From assembly GCA_963838495.1 (NCBI GenBank), contig CAWIRC010000001.1:558001-622000 (forward strand): DNA of 64,000 bases, in the 5' to 3' direction. Under the pieces are notes generated by a model. That model searched no databases. It was not told the DNA's origin and saw only the letters and a program-made list of their open reading frames with translations. Positions within the stretch are counted from its first letter, which is position 1; the number at the start of each line of letters is the position of its first letter. This DNA comes from JBEKIK01 sp963838495. Lineage in GTDB: Bacteria > Planctomycetota > Planctomycetia > Pirellulales > Thermoguttaceae. A program made the position numbers and the translations under genes. Positions 1 to 8,498 of the stretch are shown in pieces.

Positions 1-1698
1 GTAGGTGTCGGTCATGCCTTCTTGCTGGAGATACAATCCGTCGGCCTGCGGAAGAGGCGCCAGGTCTCGTAGAACCTTGTCCCATTCAGGTTTGGCTTCA
101 AGCCCAAGCCGTTTTCGCCACTCCTCGGCCATGCGCAAACCGAATCGCCAATAACAAAGTTCAAAGGCCGGGTTGCGGGTGGTTTTTGTGTCTATTTTTT
201 CCGGCATGGTCTTGATGGGCGGCCCTAGCACGAATTTTCCCGATTCCCGCTCAAGCACGGCGAACGAGGCCATGAAATCGGCCGTCTCATCGACAATCTC
301 GCGCCATTTTTCCAAGGTCTCGCGCGTCGGGTGCAGGCGATAATCCATGTCGGCGTAGAAAATCGGATGCGGCTGCTGCCAAATCAACAGCGGTCCGATG
401 CCGGAGGGCGAGTCGCGCCCTTCAGGCCCGACCATCTTAGGCCAGCGAGCGCCCTTATACCCCTGCTGCCTGGCCTTTTCTTGGGCCGAGGGCAGTATCT
501 TCCGGTACCAGCCCAGGCTCCGCTCGAACAGCGGCCAGCGATCCCACAGCGCATAATGGGCCCCGTGCCACCAATGCATCTCCAGGTGGAATTTTCCATT
601 CCAATTGCTGCTGTTGTTGAACAATCCGCTTTCCTGCGGCGGCAGCGAGCCGGCCTCCTGCACGGCAAGCAGGTATTGCGAAAGCACGATTCTCCGCTCC
701 AATTCCTTCCAGCGCGGATCCTTGCTGGCCGAGAGATCGATGGCTCCGCCGCTTTGCCAAAATAGCGGCCAATGCGTTTCGCTGGCGGCTTTTGCCCCGG
801 CAAAAGTCAGCAGCTCGTCGCTGGGGATTCTTTTTCCTGGGGAAAAAATACACACAAACTCCAAAGAAACGTCATCTTTGCCGGGAGCCAGAACATAAGT
901 GTGGGCCTTTTCTTCCTTGATCGCCGCGTTGCCGGACCAAAGCAGGCGAACATTATAACTATTGTTGTCCATTTGCCGTGCGAAATCAGCTTGATGATCG
1001 CCCGGCCTCATGCGCGTCGTGTGGTAATCCGGTTTTTTCCAATCCGCTCCTGACGAGGAGGGACTGCCGTAAGGAAAGGCCAGTTCCACGCTCAATCGGC
1101 CGGCGGAAATCAAGGGCGATCGGATGCGCACGGCAACGGCGTCGCAATCCGGATGAGCGCATGTCTCGACCGTGACCGGCTGACCATCAAACTCGAAACG
1201 GCTGGCAATCAAACCACGCCACAGATCAAGCTCTTGGCGGATGTTTTGGATTTGATCTTGAGCGGCCTCTTTGCCGTCGGGCGTGGCAAGGCGCAGAGCA
1301 AGCCGGCCAAGATTCATGCGGTGGGGGTTCTCGCGCAACCACTGGTAAAGTTCTTCCTGGCCACCTCTCCCGGTAGCATAGCCGACGGGCCGCCCGTATG
1401 TATCGTATCCGGTCAACTTGTAATCCTCGATTCGATTTCCCTCCGGCAATGGAAAGGTGTGCCATCCCCAGTGCGACATGGTGTTGCCGTAGAAGGTCTG
1501 CAACCCGGTGACATCCACTGCGAAGGCGAATTCACCGTTTCCCACTTGCAAGGCGGTTTGCGGATCGGCTTTTTCAAGCACGACGTTGTGCCGGGCAACC
1601 AGGGCGTGACGGTCGATTGGCGCGCTCTTGTCGCCTGCCTTCAGCAAGCCGGAGCATAAGACGACTGCCAGCGCCGCTATGGAAAAATGTTTGATCAT
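1..1698 (-). CDS. Secreted six-hairpin glycosidase-like protein (GH65/GH95-like), C-terminus outside window
   Basis: Reading frame open from an ATG at 1698 down to the window edge, 566 codons with no stop, so the C-terminus is missing. Residues 1-22 form a signal peptide (MIKHFSIAALAVVLCSGLLKA), so the enzyme is probably periplasmic or exported. The next part begins with a beta-rich N-terminal domain (QVGNGEFAFAVDVTGLQTF) typical of glycoside hydrolases with an (alpha/alpha)6 barrel, such as GH65, GH95 and related families. The barrel part starts near residue 300 and contains SSNWNGKFHLEMHWWHGAHY, the kind of N/H/W-rich segment seen in this clan. The substrate cannot be assigned; a plant or algal polysaccharide would suit the rhamnosidase found later in the window. 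It is divergent from the aldo/keto reductase. The catalytic acid cannot be placed with confidence. Confidence 0.75.
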   Translation of the reverse strand, partial: MIKHFSIAALAVVLCSGLLKAGDKSAPIDRHALVARHNVVLEKADPQTALQVGNGEFAFAVDVTGLQTFYGNTMSHWGWHTFPLPEGNRIEDYKLTGYDTYGRPVGYATGRGGQEELYQWLRENPHRMNLGRLALRLATPDGKEAAQDQIQNIRQELDLWRGLIASRFEFDGQPVTVETCAHPDCDAVAVRIRSPLISAGRLSVELAFPYGSPSSSGADWKKPDYHTTRMRPGDHQADFARQMDNNSYNVRLLWSGNAAIKEEKAHTYVLAPGKDDVSLEFVCIFSPGKRIPSDELLTFAGAKAASETHWPLFWQSGGAIDLSASKDPRWKELERRIVLSQYLLAVQEAGSLPPQESGLFNNSSNWNGKFHLEMHWWHGAHYALWDRWPLFERSLGWYRKILPSAQEKARQQGYKGARWPKMVGPEGRDSPSGIGPLLIWQQPHPIFYADMDYRLHPTRETLEKWREIVDETADFMASFAVLERESGKFVLGPPIKTMPEKIDTKTTRNPAFELCYWRFGLRMAEEWRKRLGLEAKPEWDKVLRDLAPLPQADGLYLQQEGMTDTY

Positions 1699-1854
1699 GG
1701 GTACTCTTTCAAGAAGCGATGGATATCAATGACGGAACTTGCCATTCGGAAACGAGGTTGACGGGATAGAATCGGCACATGATAACATAATATCATTATT
1801 CACTGCGTGATGCCAGCGGCCCCATGGCCGCTTTCTCGGTGTTGAATATAATTA

Positions 1855-1911
1855 GGCATATTTAGCCCCCGGTCATTTAGCCCCCGGTGAATACACCAGG
1901 GGCCTTACAAA
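1855..1911. repeat. CATATTTAGCCCCCGGT-type hairpin repeat, copy 1
   Basis: The segment contains TTTAGCCCCCGGT twice in tandem, and the second copy forms an imperfect hairpin (arm GCCCCCGGTG, loop AATA, arm CACCAGGGGC). The same unit, including the leading CATATTTAGC, recurs at 27171-27204 behind the PEP-CTERM gene. Here it lies between the divergent glycosidase and aldo/keto reductase genes, so it is not an obvious terminator for either. Confidence 0.6.
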
Positions 1912-1941
1912 TTGTTTTCCTTGTAATTTATGGAATCCGTA

Positions 1942-2931
1942 ATGAAAAAACGTCGCTTAGGCGCTCAGGGGCCGGAGGTGTCGGCTTTGGGGCTGGGATG
2001 CATGGGGATGAGCGAATTTTATGGCGCCACAGACGACAAAGAATCGGTCGCCACCATAAACCGCGCCCTGGAATTGGGAATCAATTTCTTCGACACAGCC
2101 GACGTATACGGCCCATATATCAATGAAGAACTGATCGGGAGCGCGCTAAGGCACAAGCGGAGCGAGGTCATCGTCGCCACAAAGTTCGGCATCCTCCGCG
2201 ATCCGAAAAATCCGTCTGTTCGCGGTCTCGACGGCTCTCCAGAATATGTACGCAAGGCCTTTGACGGCAGCCTGAAGCGGCTAGGCTTCGATTACGTCAA
2301 CCTTTATTACCTGCACCGAAGAGATCCTAAAGTGCCCATCGAGGAAACCGTAGGCGCGATGGCCGAATTGGTAAAAGCCGGCAAAGTGCGCTTCCTTGGC
2401 CTGAGCGAAGTCTTACCAGATACATTGCGTCGGGCGCACAAAGTACATCCGATCACGGCGGTGCAAAGCGAGTATTCGCTGTGGACCCGCGATCCGGAGG
2501 CGGAAGTCATCCCGACCTGCCGCAGCCTGGGCGTCGGCTTCGTGCCTTATAGCCCGCTTGGTCGTGGTTTTCTTTCCGGGGCGATCACGAATACCGACGA
2601 ACTCACCCGGGACGATTTCCGCCGGCACCACCCGCGGTTCGAAGGCGATAATTTTGCCAAAAACGCTGCGCTTTTGGGCAAGCTCAAAGAAATAGCGTCC
2701 AAGCACGGCTGCACTCCGTCGCAGTTGGCACTGGCCTGGGTTCTGGCCCAGGGCGATGACATTGTGCCCATCCCCGGAACAAAACGCCGGCGATATCTTG
2801 AGGAGAACGCGGCCGCCGCCGAGTTGACGCTCGGCAAACATGAACTGGCCGAACTGGACGCTGCCTTTCCCATAGGTGCGGCAAGCGGCAAGCGCTATCC
2901 GGAGTTTATGATGAATATCTTAAACGGTTAA
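1942..2931 (+). CDS. Aldo/keto reductase (AKR13/YakC-like)
   Basis: A 329-residue NADPH-dependent aldo/keto reductase with a TIM-barrel fold. The signature starts with SALGLGCMGMS and continues with FFDTADVYG. The catalytic tetrad is visible as Asp51, Tyr56, Lys81 (VATKFG) and His125 (YYLHRRD). The C-terminal cofactor loop is IPIPGTKRRRYLEENAAA ('VPIPGTK' in relatives), which binds the NADPH phosphate. An ATG four codons upstream (1930) is possible, but family members begin with MKxRxLG, so 1942 is preferred. The physiological substrate is unknown; relatives reduce small aldehydes such as methylglyoxal. It is monocistronic and convergent with the MBL hydrolase, with a one-base gap. Confidence 0.93.
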   Translation: MKKRRLGAQGPEVSALGLGCMGMSEFYGATDDKESVATINRALELGINFFDTADVYGPYINEELIGSALRHKRSEVIVATKFGILRDPKNPSVRGLDGSPEYVRKAFDGSLKRLGFDYVNLYYLHRRDPKVPIEETVGAMAELVKAGKVRFLGLSEVLPDTLRRAHKVHPITAVQSEYSLWTRDPEAEVIPTCRSLGVGFVPYSPLGRGFLSGAITNTDELTRDDFRRHHPRFEGDNFAKNAALLGKLKEIASKHGCTPSQLALAWVLAQGDDIVPIPGTKRRRYLEENAAAAELTLGKHELAELDAAFPIGAASGKRYPEFMMNILNG

Positions 2932-2932
2932 A

Positions 2933-3697
2933 TCATATATCCATTATGTCGCTCGATTCATATCGGGTGGCGACAAACAGCGGCAAACGGTTGTTCAAAA
3001 TCCGGCGGTGTGTTGCCAGGGCCAACGCGGGCGTGTTGTTGTCGTGGGAAAGATGTGCCAGGCAAGCCCATTTCATCCGTTTCAAGGAGGCGGAAAGCAG
3101 AGTTTCGGCGGCTTCGATGTTGGAGATGTGACCGCCCGGGCCTTTTATGCGTTTTTTGAGCCATTCGGGATAGCGCCCTCCGGCCAGCATGTCGGGATCG
3201 TAGTTGCTTTCCAAGAGCACGGCGTCCAAAGTGCCGATTACATTTTCCAGATCATCAAATACGTGTCCCAGGTCGGTCAAGATGCCCAAACGGCGTTTCC
3301 CATCATCCACCACAAAGGCCACTCCGTCCACGCTGTCGTGCGGCGTGGGAATGGTTTCCACTTTTACCTTTCCGAATTGCAATGTTTCGCCCGAGCTGAA
3401 GTGCCGCAGATCTTCAATCTCTCCCAGTTCATATCGGCCGGCGGCTTTATAGGTCTTGTCTGTAACGTAGATTGGCAAGCGGAATTTGCGATGCAACACG
3501 CCCATAGAGCGGCAGTGGTCCACGTGATCGTGCGAGATCAAGACGGCGTCAACGCACGCCGCATCCCGGCCGTGGATAGCCAGTCGCTGGCGGACTTTGC
3601 TGCCGCTTATTCCGGCGTCGAATAATAACTTCGTGCAGCCTGTCTCAACGTATATGCAGTTGCCATTGCTGCCGGATTGAAGGGAAATGACGCGCAT
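2933..3697 (-). CDS. MBL-fold metallo-hydrolase, WalJ/YycJ-like
   Basis: A 254-residue metallo-beta-lactamase-fold protein. The N-terminus MRVISLQSGSNGNCIYVET is characteristic of the YycJ/WalJ group, whose members are implicated as 5'-exonucleases in DNA repair or linked to WalKR cell-wall signalling. The metal site HDHVDH (His56, His58, Asp60, His61) is intact, and LTDLGH and LESNYDPDML supply later ligands and motifs. The frame stays open 41 codons further upstream, but homology starts at the ATG at 3697. A TATAAT-like box ends seven bases before that ATG, which suggests a leaderless or nearly leaderless mRNA. It has no operon partner; the RNA candidate upstream has its own terminator. Confidence 0.88.
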   Translation of the reverse strand: MRVISLQSGSNGNCIYVETGCTKLLFDAGISGSKVRQRLAIHGRDAACVDAVLISHDHVDHCRSMGVLHRKFRLPIYVTDKTYKAAGRYELGEIEDLRHFSSGETLQFGKVKVETIPTPHDSVDGVAFVVDDGKRRLGILTDLGHVFDDLENVIGTLDAVLLESNYDPDMLAGGRYPEWLKKRIKGPGGHISNIEAAETLLSASLKRMKWACLAHLSHDNNTPALALATHRRILNNRLPLFVATRYESSDIMDI

Positions 3698-3703
3698 GGG
3701 CGT

Positions 3704-3731
3704 ATTATACTGCCCTGGCGATGATCGTGAA
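3704..3731 (-). promoter_or_regulatory. Promoter just upstream of the MBL hydrolase
   Basis: On the minus strand a perfect TATAAT lies at 3709-3704, preceded 16 bases upstream by TTCACG (3731-3726). Transcription would start at or within a base or two of the ATG at 3697, leaving no room for a Shine-Dalgarno sequence. This supports start 3697 and separates the gene from the RNA upstream. Confidence 0.5.
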
Positions 3732-3750
3732 AAGAGATGCAAGAAATGAA

Positions 3751-3779
3751 GAAACCCGCTTTGAGTGCAAGCGGGTTTC
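3751..3779 (-). terminator. Intrinsic terminator of the RNA candidate
   Basis: Perfect 11-bp stem with a 7-base loop (arms GAAACCCGCTT and AAGCGGGTTTC), followed on the minus strand by TTCATTTCTT. It sits about 20 bases beyond the closing stem of the RNA at 3800-3909 and before the MBL promoter. Confidence 0.7.
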
Positions 3780-3799
3780 TCCCTGAACAATAAATAGTG

Positions 3800-3909
3800 C
3801 TGGAAGAGGCGGTACGTCAACCACGGTTACATGCCGTCCTCATTGTCGTGGACCGGCGTTTGAACCCGGCGTATCGGCCCTTCATCTCAAAGATGCATTT
3901 GTCTTCCAG
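3800..3909 (-). ncRNA. Structured RNA candidate of unknown family, about 110 nt
   Basis: A non-coding segment closed by a perfect 8-bp stem (CTGGAAGA at one end, TCTTCCAG at the other). Inside are several potential helices: CATCT/AGATG around a 3-base loop, CCGG/CCGG around GTTCAAACG, and either CCACG/CGTGG or two small hairpins inside GAGG/CCTC. A sigma-70-like promoter precedes it and a terminator follows it on the minus strand, so it looks like an independent small RNA of about 110-170 nt. The conserved 5S loops, SRP core, tRNA T-arm and common riboswitch cores are absent. The strand is inferred from the promoter and terminator. Family unknown. Confidence 0.5.
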
Positions 3910-3924
3910 AACGGAATAGTTTTG

Positions 3925-3952
3925 ATTTTATAATATATTTTTGCCTTGTCAA
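3925..3952 (-). promoter_or_regulatory. Sigma-70-like promoter for the RNA candidate
   Basis: On the minus strand a consensus TTGACA (3952-3947), a 16-base AT-rich spacer, then TAAAAT (3930-3925). The predicted start is near 3917, a few bases before the closing stem of the RNA. Confidence 0.55.
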
Positions 3953-4149
3953 GTATTTTTTTCCGCTATTTCGCAAAATTTTCCCCCTTTAAAAACCATA
4001 TAAAATCAACGGATCTTTTTCAGTAGATCATTCAGACGCCGCCAGGTATCACGGCGTGCATTGCGATCGCATCGGTTGTAGATCCGGGAAGAATTAAATC
4101 CGTTTGGCGTGATTTACGCCGCAGCAAGAATAATGTTTCACACGCCATG

Positions 4150-4836
4150 TCAATCAGTTGCGGTCAGCCATTCGTATTTCCACAGCGGGTTGCCGCATGC
4201 GCGGCATTGTTCCACGCATTCCAGGACTTGGGCCCGGCACTGCCGGCAATCGGCGATTGCCGGCAAAATGTCGATTTGATCGAGCCGCAATTTAGAGGCG
4301 GCGCCGCGATCGCCGAAGGCCCGGGCAGTGGCAATCTGCATCGACAGCGGCGCCAGGCGAAACAAAACCAACGGCGCCTCCCGCGATTCGGGCAAAACAT
4401 GGGCCAGGGCGTCCATGAACGCAAGCCGGCGTTCGTCGGGGCTCTTCGACAAATAAATTTCGGAGCGCTTTATGAATTCATCATTCCAGCCTTGCTCTCC
4501 CAAGCGGAGGCGTACAAGCCACGGCAAGTACCAATTATCCACCTGGTTGACGTAGCCGGCATGTTTTGCGAACAACGCGGATTCGGCGGACTGATAAAGT
4601 TCGATTTCTTCGATCGCCTGCCGCTCGGCCTTGCTTTCCGAAACCGGCGCCAGCATCGAATCCCTGCCTACATTCTTTTCCACATCTTCATAAACACGCA
4701 GGTATAGAGATTCGCGCAGGATGGTCAGGCCGTTGGAAAGACATGCGGCTACGGCGATTCCATCCGTGCGATTCGCGTTTCGGTTGTATTGCTCGGCCGC
4801 CTGGGCGAGCCAATTGATTGAGTCCGTATTTCCCAT
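4150..4836 (-). CDS. Hypothetical protein with C-terminal zinc ribbon
   Basis: A 228-residue soluble protein with no recognised enzymatic domain. The C-terminus carries CRQCRAQVLECVEQCRACGN, two CxxC pairs plus an extra Cys that would fit a zinc ribbon. The rest is helix-rich with many acidic and aliphatic residues and no signal peptide or membrane segment. The frame continues upstream to 4953, but the ATG at 4836 (MGNTDSINWLAQAAEQ) is the more natural beginning because the upstream extension is of atypical composition. It stands alone between the RNA candidate and the sigma factor gene, in the opposite direction to the latter. Function not assigned. Confidence 0.6.
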   Translation of the reverse strand: MGNTDSINWLAQAAEQYNRNANRTDGIAVAACLSNGLTILRESLYLRVYEDVEKNVGRDSMLAPVSESKAERQAIEEIELYQSAESALFAKHAGYVNQVDNWYLPWLVRLRLGEQGWNDEFIKRSEIYLSKSPDERRLAFMDALAHVLPESREAPLVLFRLAPLSMQIATARAFGDRGAASKLRLDQIDILPAIADCRQCRAQVLECVEQCRACGNPLWKYEWLTATD

Positions 4837-5094
4837 TTCGATACCCACGAATGCCGGACATTTTCCGGAAGATTCATAAAATAATATTCTACATGATATA
4901 TCTTGTTGCGATACCCCCCACGTATTTTTTAGGTTGGGTATTTTAATCGACACCGGAAAGGATATGGATGATTCTTGAAAGACCAGGACTATTGACTTGG
5001 GCCGATTTCCAGGATATCTTCACGGGCATACTTTAAATTATTGCACAGGGCATTTTCGACGGCCGTGTGATTTTAATTGCATGGCGAGGGTGCC

Positions 5095-5859
5095 ATGGAC
5101 GAAAACACGCTCAATTCCCGTTTGAGCCGGATTTCCACCATCTGGACGCTGCTGGGTAAGGCGCACCGCGAACCGGGTTCAGGCGCGGCCAATGCGCAAT
5201 GCGCCTGAATACAAAGGTATCAAGGAGCGGTCTATCGTTACCTGCTGGGCGCTCTGCGCGACCCGGATGCGGCCGACGATTTGTTCCAGGATTTTGCCTT
5301 GCGAGTGATGCAAGGGGCATTTCGCCGGGTCGATCCCCAGCGGGGACGGTTCCGCGATTACTTGAAAACAACCCTGATTCACCTGGTGACCGACTACCAG
5401 AACCGCCTGCGGCACAGGCCGGTTCCATTGGATAAGACATTTAACGAACCGGCCGTGCCGGCGGCCGATCCGGCGGCGGCCGAGGAACAGTTTCTACAAA
5501 GTTGGAAGGAGGAACTCCTCGCCCGGGCGTGGGAATCGCTGGAAAAGGTCGAACGCCAGGGCGGCCAGCCTTATTACAGCGTTTTGCGGTTCAGGGCCGA
5601 GAATTCCGCTGCGACTTCGGCCGAAATGGCCGCGCAACTGACCGAACAACTTCGACCGGAACATCCTTTCACCGATACGGGTATTCGCAAGACGCTTCAG
5701 CGGGCGAAGATGCAATTTGCCGACCTGCTTTTGGAGGAGATCGCCCAATCGCTTGATAATCCGACGGCGGAAGAACTGGAACGGGAGTTAATCGACCTTG
5801 AACTGATGCCCCATTGTCGCGCCGCACTCAAGCGCAGGCAGACCCCTGATCATTTATGA
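5095..5859 (+). pseudogene. ECF sigma factor (planctomycete type) interrupted by an in-frame TGA
   Basis: Read from the ATG at 5095, the protein has a short N-terminal part followed by sigma region 2 (YQGAVYRYLLGALRDPDAAD, then DLFQDFALRVMQ) and a C-terminal half that should hold region 4. This matches the ECF-like sigma factors abundant in planctomycetes. Codon 38 is TGA (5206-5208), in the same frame, in the middle of a stretch that should read ...AQxAxIQRYQGAVYRYLLG. No alternative start after the TGA keeps region 2 whole; the first candidate (TTG at 5281) removes half of it. The gene is either inactivated or carries a base error. It converges with the Ser/Thr kinase; sigma factor-kinase neighbours are common in this phylum. 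Confidence 0.7.
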
Positions 5860-5903
5860 TACGAAAGGTTCGGCGCAGATCATGAATTCATGAATAATGC
5901 GGC

Positions 5904-8498
5904 CTAAGGCGGCGGTTCTTCCGCCTCCGCTTCCAATTTCTTTATATATTCAATCGCTTTTTTTGTCTTTTGGAGTTGCTCTTGGACGCCCGCGGCGTCG
6001 GGCGACTCGGCAGAGACTTGCTCCAGATGCTTCTGCAATGATTCCAGGGTTTCCAGGGCCTTGCCGCGACGTGACGGGTCGATTACCCCGATTAAGGTCC
6101 ATGTCCCCGCAAGATCCTTCCAGTAACGGGCCGAATCTCCGCAATCCATAGACAATCGCGCAAGTATTTCCTCCGCCTGCTCGATCGACGCCGTCGCCTG
6201 GGGAAGACTTTTTTGCTCGTATTGAATTTCAGCGATGCGGATGTTGAGTTCCGCCAGGGCCAATTGGTATTCGGTAACGTCGGGATTTTTCCGGGCCAGG
6301 GGTTCCAAAATGTCGAGCGATTGTTGGTACAAGCCCAAGGTTTCGCCCAGCGCTTTCTCCAGGTTTTCTCCCGGTTCCAAGCCGTATATCACACCCGCGT
6401 TGGCCAATTCAGCTTCCATGAGATAACAGACTGCCCACAGGTATCGCATGTCCAGATCGACCCGATTGCCCTCGGCCAGGGTTTTGAAGAGATCGGCCGC
6501 TTTTTCGCACCATTGCCGGCCCTGGCTGCACCATTGCCTGGCGAGATCGGGATCGTTATCGGCCCGTACGCGCCGGGCCATGGCCAGTTTTGCCAGGTTA
6601 TAGTATCCCTTGGCAATATCGCGGCGGAGCCTGGGGTCATCGCCGGCGCCGGGCAATTGCAGGCGGATTGTTTGCGCCTGTTCCAGGTATTTCTGGGCAT
6701 TATCGTAATTTCCGCCCTCGATTTCCAGCAAGCCGATGTTCATATACGAGTTGGCAAGCAGGCGGTGCGGCTCAGCCGCGCCAGGGGCCGCCGCGGCCAA
6801 GCCCTTGCGGATCATGATTGCTTTCTGGTACGCATCTAGTGCATTTGCGAGTTGATGTTGTTTATGCAAGGCCATTCCAATGCGATTAAATGTGTCGCTT
6901 AAAGCCGTTTGCCGCTCGACATTCTGCGGGTCTGCCGCATGCAACCGCGCTTGCATCTCCCTGGCCTTCTCGTAGGATGGCATTGCTTTAAGGGGCGATT
7001 CGATTTCGTCGGTTATCCATCCGACGCGATAATGAGCCCGGGCAAGCTCGTCTTGGGCGTCTTTGTCCTCGCCGTATTGTGCGAGGAATTTTTCATAATA
7101 ATCGCGCGCACGCAGCAGGAGATCTTTGCGGACCTTCTGCATACCGGGCTGATCTAGCAAGGTTTCCTCGCTTATATTCGTGTACCAATCATCGATAGCC
7201 TTCCGCTCGGCGCACCGCGCCTGCTCGCTTTTTTCCAAGGCCCTCGACGTCCGCACATAGCCGACCGTTGCGGCGACCAGGCCAAACAAAAGGCACAACA
7301 CCGCGGCCAGGGCCGAACCGGTCACCAGGCGATTGCGCCCGCACCAGCGGACCGTGCGTTCCAGCGCGCTGACAGGTCGGGCCTGGATCGGCTTTCCGGC
7401 CAGGTAGCGCCCCAACTCCTCGGACAGGGCCTTCGCCGTTTGATATCGGCGTGCAGGCTCTTTTTGCAGGCATTTCAGGCATATTGTTTCCAGGTCGCGG
7501 GGGACGTGGCCGTCGAGCTTCCGCGGGCTGACCGGGTCGTCCTGCATCACCTGCTTCAAAAGCATCTGCAAGCTGCCGCGGAACGGGCGCTCGCCGGTTA
7601 AAAGTTCAAAAAGGATTACGCCCATGGAATACATATCGGAGCGCCGATCGGCCCCGTGGGCCAGCCCTTTGGCTTGCTCGGGCGACATGTAAGCGGGAGT
7701 GCCGAGGATTTGTCCGTCCATGGTCATGGTCGTTTCGCCGGCCTCGCGTTTGGCCAGCCCGAAGTCCATGATGTGCGGCTCCCCGCGGCGGTCGATCATG
7801 ATGTTGCTGGGTTTCAGGTCGCGATGGATCACGCCTTCTTCATGGGCGTGGTGCAGGCCATCGGCAATTTTGATGCATAAGGCGGCGCAGTCGCAATAGG
7901 CCAGTTTCCGGCCCGACATCCACTTGTCCAGCGACAGCCCCTCGATGAAATCGGCGACGATATAAATCTGTTTGCCTTCCAGCCCCACTTCGTGAACGCT
8001 GACTATGTTCGGATGGCGGAGTTGTGCCGCCGCCCGGGCCTCGCGCAGAAATTTTTCGATTTCTTCAGGGCCGAGCAGGTTGCGGTGGGGAATTTTCACG
8101 GCCACGATCCGGTCCAATTGCGTGTCTCGCGCCTTCCATACCTCGCCAAAGCCGCCGGAGCCAAGCCGCTCGATTAGTTCAAAACGCCCGATGCGCTGGC
8201 CAGCCTCAGCTCCGCTCCCTTTGGCAGCCGGTAAAGTCATGGTCTCCGCGCTCAGCCAAGCAATCTGGCTGCCGCACGAGGTGCATTGAATATGATCTTG
8301 AGTTTGACCGGCAGCCACGGCAACCAGGTCCATGCACTGCGGGCAGCGTAGATGGAGCCCCAAGGGCGCGGCCGGGGTCTTGTCGGCAAGGCTCTCTTCT
8401 GCGTCTTTAGCCAATGAATCCAAAGAGCAGGCTTCCTCGGCGATCGGATCAACGCGCGGAATATCGTTCGATAAGGGGTGTTTGGAAGTATCGGCCAT
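5904..8498 (-). CDS. Membrane Ser/Thr protein kinase with N-terminal zinc ribbon and C-terminal TPRs
   Basis: 864 residues. Residues 52-75 form a CPQC...CTSC zinc ribbon. The Hanks kinase domain (about 106-370) has every key element: glycine loop GSGGFGEV (113-120), Lys135 in VAVK, catalytic HRDLKPSN (Asp227), DFG (245-247), and GTPAYMSPEQ in the activation segment. A single membrane helix (about 393-414) follows, then a C-terminal region (about 430-864) of tetratricopeptide-like repeats, including HYRVGWITDE and DTFNRIGMALHKQ. The kinase domain is therefore probably cytoplasmic and the TPR part a sensor or scaffold on the other side. The ATG at 8498 has no competing start. It converges with the interrupted sigma factor, a likely regulatory partner by analogy with other planctomycete pairs. 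Confidence 0.93.
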   Translation of the reverse strand: MADTSKHPLSNDIPRVDPIAEEACSLDSLAKDAEESLADKTPAAPLGLHLRCPQCMDLVAVAAGQTQDHIQCTSCGSQIAWLSAETMTLPAAKGSGAEAGQRIGRFELIERLGSGGFGEVWKARDTQLDRIVAVKIPHRNLLGPEEIEKFLREARAAAQLRHPNIVSVHEVGLEGKQIYIVADFIEGLSLDKWMSGRKLAYCDCAALCIKIADGLHHAHEEGVIHRDLKPSNIMIDRRGEPHIMDFGLAKREAGETTMTMDGQILGTPAYMSPEQAKGLAHGADRRSDMYSMGVILFELLTGERPFRGSLQMLLKQVMQDDPVSPRKLDGHVPRDLETICLKCLQKEPARRYQTAKALSEELGRYLAGKPIQARPVSALERTVRWCGRNRLVTGSALAAVLCLLFGLVAATVGYVRTSRALEKSEQARCAERKAIDDWYTNISEETLLDQPGMQKVRKDLLLRARDYYEKFLAQYGEDKDAQDELARAHYRVGWITDEIESPLKAMPSYEKAREMQARLHAADPQNVERQTALSDTFNRIGMALHKQHQLANALDAYQKAIMIRKGLAAAAPGAAEPHRLLANSYMNIGLLEIEGGNYDNAQKYLEQAQTIRLQLPGAGDDPRLRRDIAKGYYNLAKLAMARRVRADNDPDLARQWCSQGRQWCEKAADLFKTLAEGNRVDLDMRYLWAVCYLMEAELANAGVIYGLEPGENLEKALGETLGLYQQSLDILEPLARKNPDVTEYQLALAELNIRIAEIQYEQKSLPQATASIEQAEEILARLSMDCGDSARYWKDLAGTWTLIGVIDPSRRGKALETLESLQKHLEQVSAESPDAAGVQEQLQKTKKAIEYIKKLEAEAEEPPP

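Noticed and set aside
3800..3909. 5S rRNA, tRNA-Sec or other known RNA
   Set aside because: Length (110 nt) and closing stem first suggested 5S, and GGAAGA...TCTTCC resembles the tRNA-Sec acceptor stem, but there is no 5S loop C (CCGAAC...GAAG), no T-arm (GGTTCRA...) in the right place, and the anticodon-like stem has a mismatch.
5206..5208. TGA recoded as an amino acid (Sec or Arg)
   Set aside because: Other genes end normally with TGA, no SECIS-like hairpin was evident, and no tRNA-Sec gene is in the window.
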